Shown here: in pieces, positions 61,318-64,000 of the stretch | How the letters are laid out: each line of letters begins with the position of its first letter | How positions within the stretch are numbered: position 1 is the first letter of the stretch | NCBI GenBank assembly: GCA_029777335.1 | Contig: JAKOSN010000169.1 | Span: 1-64,000 of the forward strand | Direction of reading: 5' to 3' | Origin: Planctomycetota bacterium | GTDB lineage: Bacteria; Planctomycetota; Planctomycetia; Gemmatales; Gemmataceae | Length of the DNA stretch: 64,000 nt | Translations under genes and position numbers: made by a program | The notes under the pieces: generated by a model | What the model saw: the letters and a program-made list of their open reading frames with translations, nothing else | Databases searched by the model: none | What the model was told of the DNA's origin: nothing

Positions 61318-61938
61318 ATGGCCCTGCGATTCCTGAGTGTGATGCTCCTGCTGGGGGTGGCATCCTTGCTCCATGCTGCCGACCCTAAAGAGCAGGCGAA
61401 GAAAGATCTGGCCGCGGTCCAGGCGTACCTGGCGAAGGAGTATCCGAAGAAGAAATGGGCGGTGGGCCCCGCGCGGCTCGACAGTCCCGTTTTGCAGCAG
61501 GCTTATCCCGACCGGCGCTTTTATTATGTCTACACTGCGGCCCCACTCCCTCCGGGAGCCTTCAACCGACAGCTGATCGATGCCTATCAAAAACGCATGC
61601 AGGATTTTCGCGACAACTACATCACGGTCACCCTGAGCTTGGATAATCAAGGTGCGATCAGTCCGCTCAAAACCCCCGGGGATTACAACAACGGCCTGAT
61701 CGCAGTGAAAACCGACGCCGCTGCCCGGATCGCCTGTGCGGCGATTCTCTCGCTCAGCGATGGGAGTAACACCTGTCCGGAGGCGCTGACCGCCGGCGAA
61801 ATCCAGCTGGAGAACAGCGCAAAAGGGTGGCAGGGCCGCATCATGAAACGCAACAAGTTTCAGGGGACCGTGCAGCTCAATCCCGAGGGGAAATGCATCG
61901 GAGTGACCAGGCTCAATCTGCGCCCGCTGCCGCCATGA
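61318..61938 (+). CDS. Small secreted protein of unknown function
   Basis: A protein of 206 aa after GAGGAGG; signal peptide MALRFLSVMLLLGVASLLHAA. Mature N-terminus is helical and Lys-rich; the rest is beta-strand rich (FYYVYTAAPLPPGAFN, ITVTLSLDNQG, GTVQLNPEGKCIG). No domain recognised. Probably co-transcribed with the HEAT/propeller gene. Three bases separate its stop from the convergent DUF403 gene's stop. Confidence 0.78.
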   Translation: MALRFLSVMLLLGVASLLHAADPKEQAKKDLAAVQAYLAKEYPKKKWAVGPARLDSPVLQQAYPDRRFYYVYTAAPLPPGAFNRQLIDAYQKRMQDFRDNYITVTLSLDNQGAISPLKTPGDYNNGLIAVKTDAAARIACAAILSLSDGSNTCPEALTAGEIQLENSAKGWQGRIMKRNKFQGTVQLNPEGKCIGVTRLNLRPLPP

Positions 61939-61941
61939 CCT

Positions 61942-62910
61942 TTAGCCTGCGGGGCTTTTGATCGCGGGCGTTTGAAACTGCACGTCGAAATAGGTGCGCA
62001 TGATGGCATCCCCGATGTCGTGAATCCGGTTGACCACATCGGTCAGCGCCTCATGCAGCCCGGCGCGCAAAAAATCTTCGATTTGCACGAGGTGAAGCCA
62101 GCCGACCAGCGAGTGGAGCGCACGCTCCGCCTCATTCTCCGGCTGCGAGAGGGGCCGTCCGGAAATGTTATGGGCGGCCTTCTGGCATTCGAGTAGACAG
62201 CGTCGCACGGAACGGGGAAAGAGGGGATCGAAGACGAGAAAATCCGGCACGCCGATCTCCGGATCCACGTGAGCACGCTGCTTGTGATAGGGTTCATAGC
62301 CCGAACAGCTCAGCAGAATGGCGGCCCAGTGGGCGGTGTCGATCTGCGCCCCAAGGTGTGAGGGGGTGGGGACCAGCATGTGGTATTTCACATCAAGAAT
62401 GCGCGCAGTCTGGGAAGCGCGTTCCAGGTAGCGGCCCAGTTGCAGAAAATCCCAGGCCTCGCCGTGCGACATGGTGCTGTCAGTGATCCCGTGCAACAGC
62501 TGGTTGATGCGCTTGATCTGGCTGTAGAATTCGCTGCGATTGTGCTGATAGCGACTGCGTGCGGCCGGACTCTGTATCCACAGATAGTAGTGATTCAAGC
62601 GCTCCCACATATCGACACTGATCACCTCGCGGATGATTCGTCCGTTCTCGCGCGCCATCTGCAACGAAGACCAGATGCTGCAGGGATTCGAGGCATCCCA
62701 GGTGAGGTGCTCCTGCACCTTTTCGCCATCATTGTGGTAGGGGAAATCATGGATGCCACTGATGATCAGGAGGGGGCGCCACTGCTGTTCCTGGGGCACC
62801 TGGAAGTCGAGCAACAGGGTCTGGTTGACCTCAAGAATGCGCGCGGTGTTCTCGGCCCGCTCCAGGTAGCGGCTCATCCAGAAACAATGCTCGGCCACGC
62901 GCGAGATCAT
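61942..62910 (-). CDS. Alpha-E domain protein (DUF403)
   Basis: A protein of 322 aa, helical throughout. [24 protein letters not shown] is the canonical N-terminus of the alpha-E family. It overlaps the upstream ATP-grasp gene by four bases (ATGA), the usual partner. Known: these pairs are often joined by transglutaminase-like genes and are thought to make or modify peptides. Biochemical role not settled. Confidence 0.92.
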   Translation of the reverse strand: MISRVAEHCFWMSRYLERAENTARILEVNQTLLLDFQVPQEQQWRPLLIISGIHDFPYHNDGEKVQEHLTWDASNPCSIWSSLQMARENGRIIREVISVDMWERLNHYYLWIQSPAARSRYQHNRSEFYSQIKRINQLLHGITDSTMSHGEAWDFLQLGRYLERASQTARILDVKYHMLVPTPSHLGAQIDTAHWAAILLSCSGYEPYHKQRAHVDPEIGVPDFLVFDPLFPRSVRRCLLECQKAAHNISGRPLSQPENEAERALHSLVGWLHLVQIEDFLRAGLHEALTDVVNRIHDIGDAIMRTYFDVQFQTPAIKSPAG

Positions 62911-64000
62911 CCGCCATTCTCCACCACCCAGGTGTCCTTGCTCCCGCCTCCCTGGCTGGAATTGACCACGAGCGAACCCTTCACCAGGGCAGTCCGGGTC
63001 AGGCCCCCGGGAAGAACCCAGATGGACTTGCCACTGACAATGTAGGGGCGCAGATCGACGTGGCGTGGCGCCAATCCCTCGTCGGTCCAGGTGGGACAGG
63101 TCGAGAGCGTGACAATCGGCTGGGCGATGTAATTGCGCGGGTGCGCCAGGATCTTGCAGCGAAACTCATCCAGCATCGCTGACGTGGCCGAGGGTCCCAT
63201 CAGCATCCCATAGCCGCCCGATTCATTGACGGCCTTCACCACCAATTTGTCCAGGTTCTCCAGGGTGTAGCGCCGATCATTCTCCCGCGCACAGATGTAG
63301 GTCGGGACATTGCGGAGCAGGGGTTCCTCACTGAGATAGTAACGAATCATGTCCTCGACAAAGGGATAGATGGCCTTGTCGTCGGCAATCCCGGTTCCGA
63401 CAGCGTTGGCCAGGGTGACATTCCCCGCCCGGTACGCCCGGAAAAGGTGAGGCACGCCGAGCAAGCTATCGGGACGAAAAACGGTGGGATCGAGAAAATC
63501 GTCGTCCAGGCGCCGGTAAATCACATCTACTCTTTGAGGTCCTCGCGTGGTCTTGAGGTAGACGCGGTCGTCATGGACAAAGAGATCCTGCCCCAGGACC
63601 AGTTCGATCCCCATGCGGCGAGCCAGATAACTATGCTCGAAATAGGCAGAATTGTATGGGCCGGGGGAGAGAAGCACGATGCAGGGAGAATCGCCGTTAC
63701 TCCGCGGGGCCACCGACAGGAGCGCTTCGCGCAGCCGCTGGGGATAGTCTTCCACGCGACGCACACGGCAATGCTGGAAAAGGTTGGGAAAGACGCGTTT
63801 CATCACCGCGCGATTTTCGAGCACATAACTCACTCCCGAGGGAGTGCGCCCGTTGTCTTCGAGCACCAGGAATTGACCGTGTTCATCGCGCACCAGGTCG
63901 GTTCCAACCACGTGAATATACTGTCCGCCGGGCGGATCGAAGCCAATCATCTCCCGGCGAAATCCCTTGGACTGCAGGGCGAGGTCCGCTGGGATCACCT
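62907..64000 (-). CDS. Circularly permuted ATP-grasp protein (partial, 5' end outside)
   Basis: At least 363 aa; the frame stays open to the window edge, and the family is usually about 470-500 aa, so the N-terminus is missing. [61 protein letters not shown], and [14 protein letters not shown] are hallmarks of the DUF407/circularly permuted ATP-grasp family. An amide-bond ligase activity is expected. Paired with DUF403. Confidence 0.92.
   Translation of the reverse strand, partial: VIPADLALQSKGFRREMIGFDPPGGQYIHVVGTDLVRDEHGQFLVLEDNGRTPSGVSYVLENRAVMKRVFPNLFQHCRVRRVEDYPQRLREALLSVAPRSNGDSPCIVLLSPGPYNSAYFEHSYLARRMGIELVLGQDLFVHDDRVYLKTTRGPQRVDVIYRRLDDDFLDPTVFRPDSLLGVPHLFRAYRAGNVTLANAVGTGIADDKAIYPFVEDMIRYYLSEEPLLRNVPTYICARENDRRYTLENLDKLVVKAVNESGGYGMLMGPSATSAMLDEFRCKILAHPRNYIAQPIVTLSTCPTWTDEGLAPRHVDLRPYIVSGKSIWVLPGGLTRTALVKGSLVVNSSQGGGSKDTWVVENGG

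Overview
The window reads as a chromosomal segment of a GC-rich planctomycete, most likely of the Gemmatales/Gemmataceae type. This rests on gene content, since no rRNA or tRNA is present: many signal-peptide proteins with HEAT repeats or PQQ-like beta-propellers, a small lipocalin-like secreted protein, TPR-CHAT proteases, long planctomycete-style membrane proteins, and dense long antisense ORFs typical of high-GC DNA. I see no integrase, transposase, phage module or CRISPR array.

Layout. 1-3360: a tandem array of TPR-CHAT caspase-like genes (tail of one copy, one full copy, start of a dead third copy). 3437-4031: an FHA-domain gene with its promoter and a terminator. 4072-9678: a TetR-controlled ABC export operon (TetR, HlyD-like adaptor, LolD-like ATPase, two FtsX-type permeases) with a promoter carrying two 16-bp operators. 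9819-14311: a secreted glycosidase-like protein, a MEMO1-family protein and a DUF4129-like membrane protein. 14322-17750: a complete MacA-MacB-like operon, its ATPase and permease being separate genes. 17888-19564: a eukaryote-like poly(ADP-ribose) polymerase (WGR, helical regulatory and ART domains) with its own terminator. 19892-29292: a propeller protein, a HEAT membrane protein, a double alpha/beta hydrolase, then GalT, GlgA and a propeller protein as a sugar/glycogen operon. 29464-30319: TadA and acylphosphatase.

30324-34846 is the most striking region: six same-strand genes that form a ubiquitin-like conjugation cassette: a possible LURP/tubby-fold protein, a JAMM peptidase, a 60-aa protein, an E2-like protein, an E1/ThiF-like protein and a 413-aa protein whose C-terminus ends Ala-Arg-Gly-Gly plus three residues. 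A strong hairpin separates it from the NIPSNAP gene upstream, so it is probably its own transcription unit. No obvious beta-grasp modifier is encoded, so the identity of the conjugated protein is the open question.

34971-43130: a double-NIPSNAP secreted protein, a HEAT/propeller protein, a lipocalin-like protein, and a redox module (cytochrome b-like membrane protein, decaheme cytochrome c, and a fusion of two cyclic-nucleotide-binding domains with a four-cluster ferredoxin). 43277-49944: NagA-like amidohydrolase (a usual metal ligand is replaced), a Cys-rich secreted protein, a zinc-ribbon protein, Nudix hydrolase, GT-C glycosyltransferase, NrnA-like DHH phosphoesterase and a membrane protein with one CxxCH. 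50098-54667: a secreted unknown, a sugar isomerase-like protein, and a three-gene operon with a split AtuA-like protein and an enoyl-CoA hydratase. 54983-61938: RsbU-type phosphatase, Tat-exported unknown, small membrane protein, histidine kinase with a degenerate receiver, a second HEAT/propeller paralogue, and a small secreted protein. 61942-64000: an alpha-E (DUF403) protein and a circularly permuted ATP-grasp protein running off the window.

Start codons were chosen by Shine-Dalgarno position, overlap with neighbours and family start; all functional calls are from reading motifs, with no database search.
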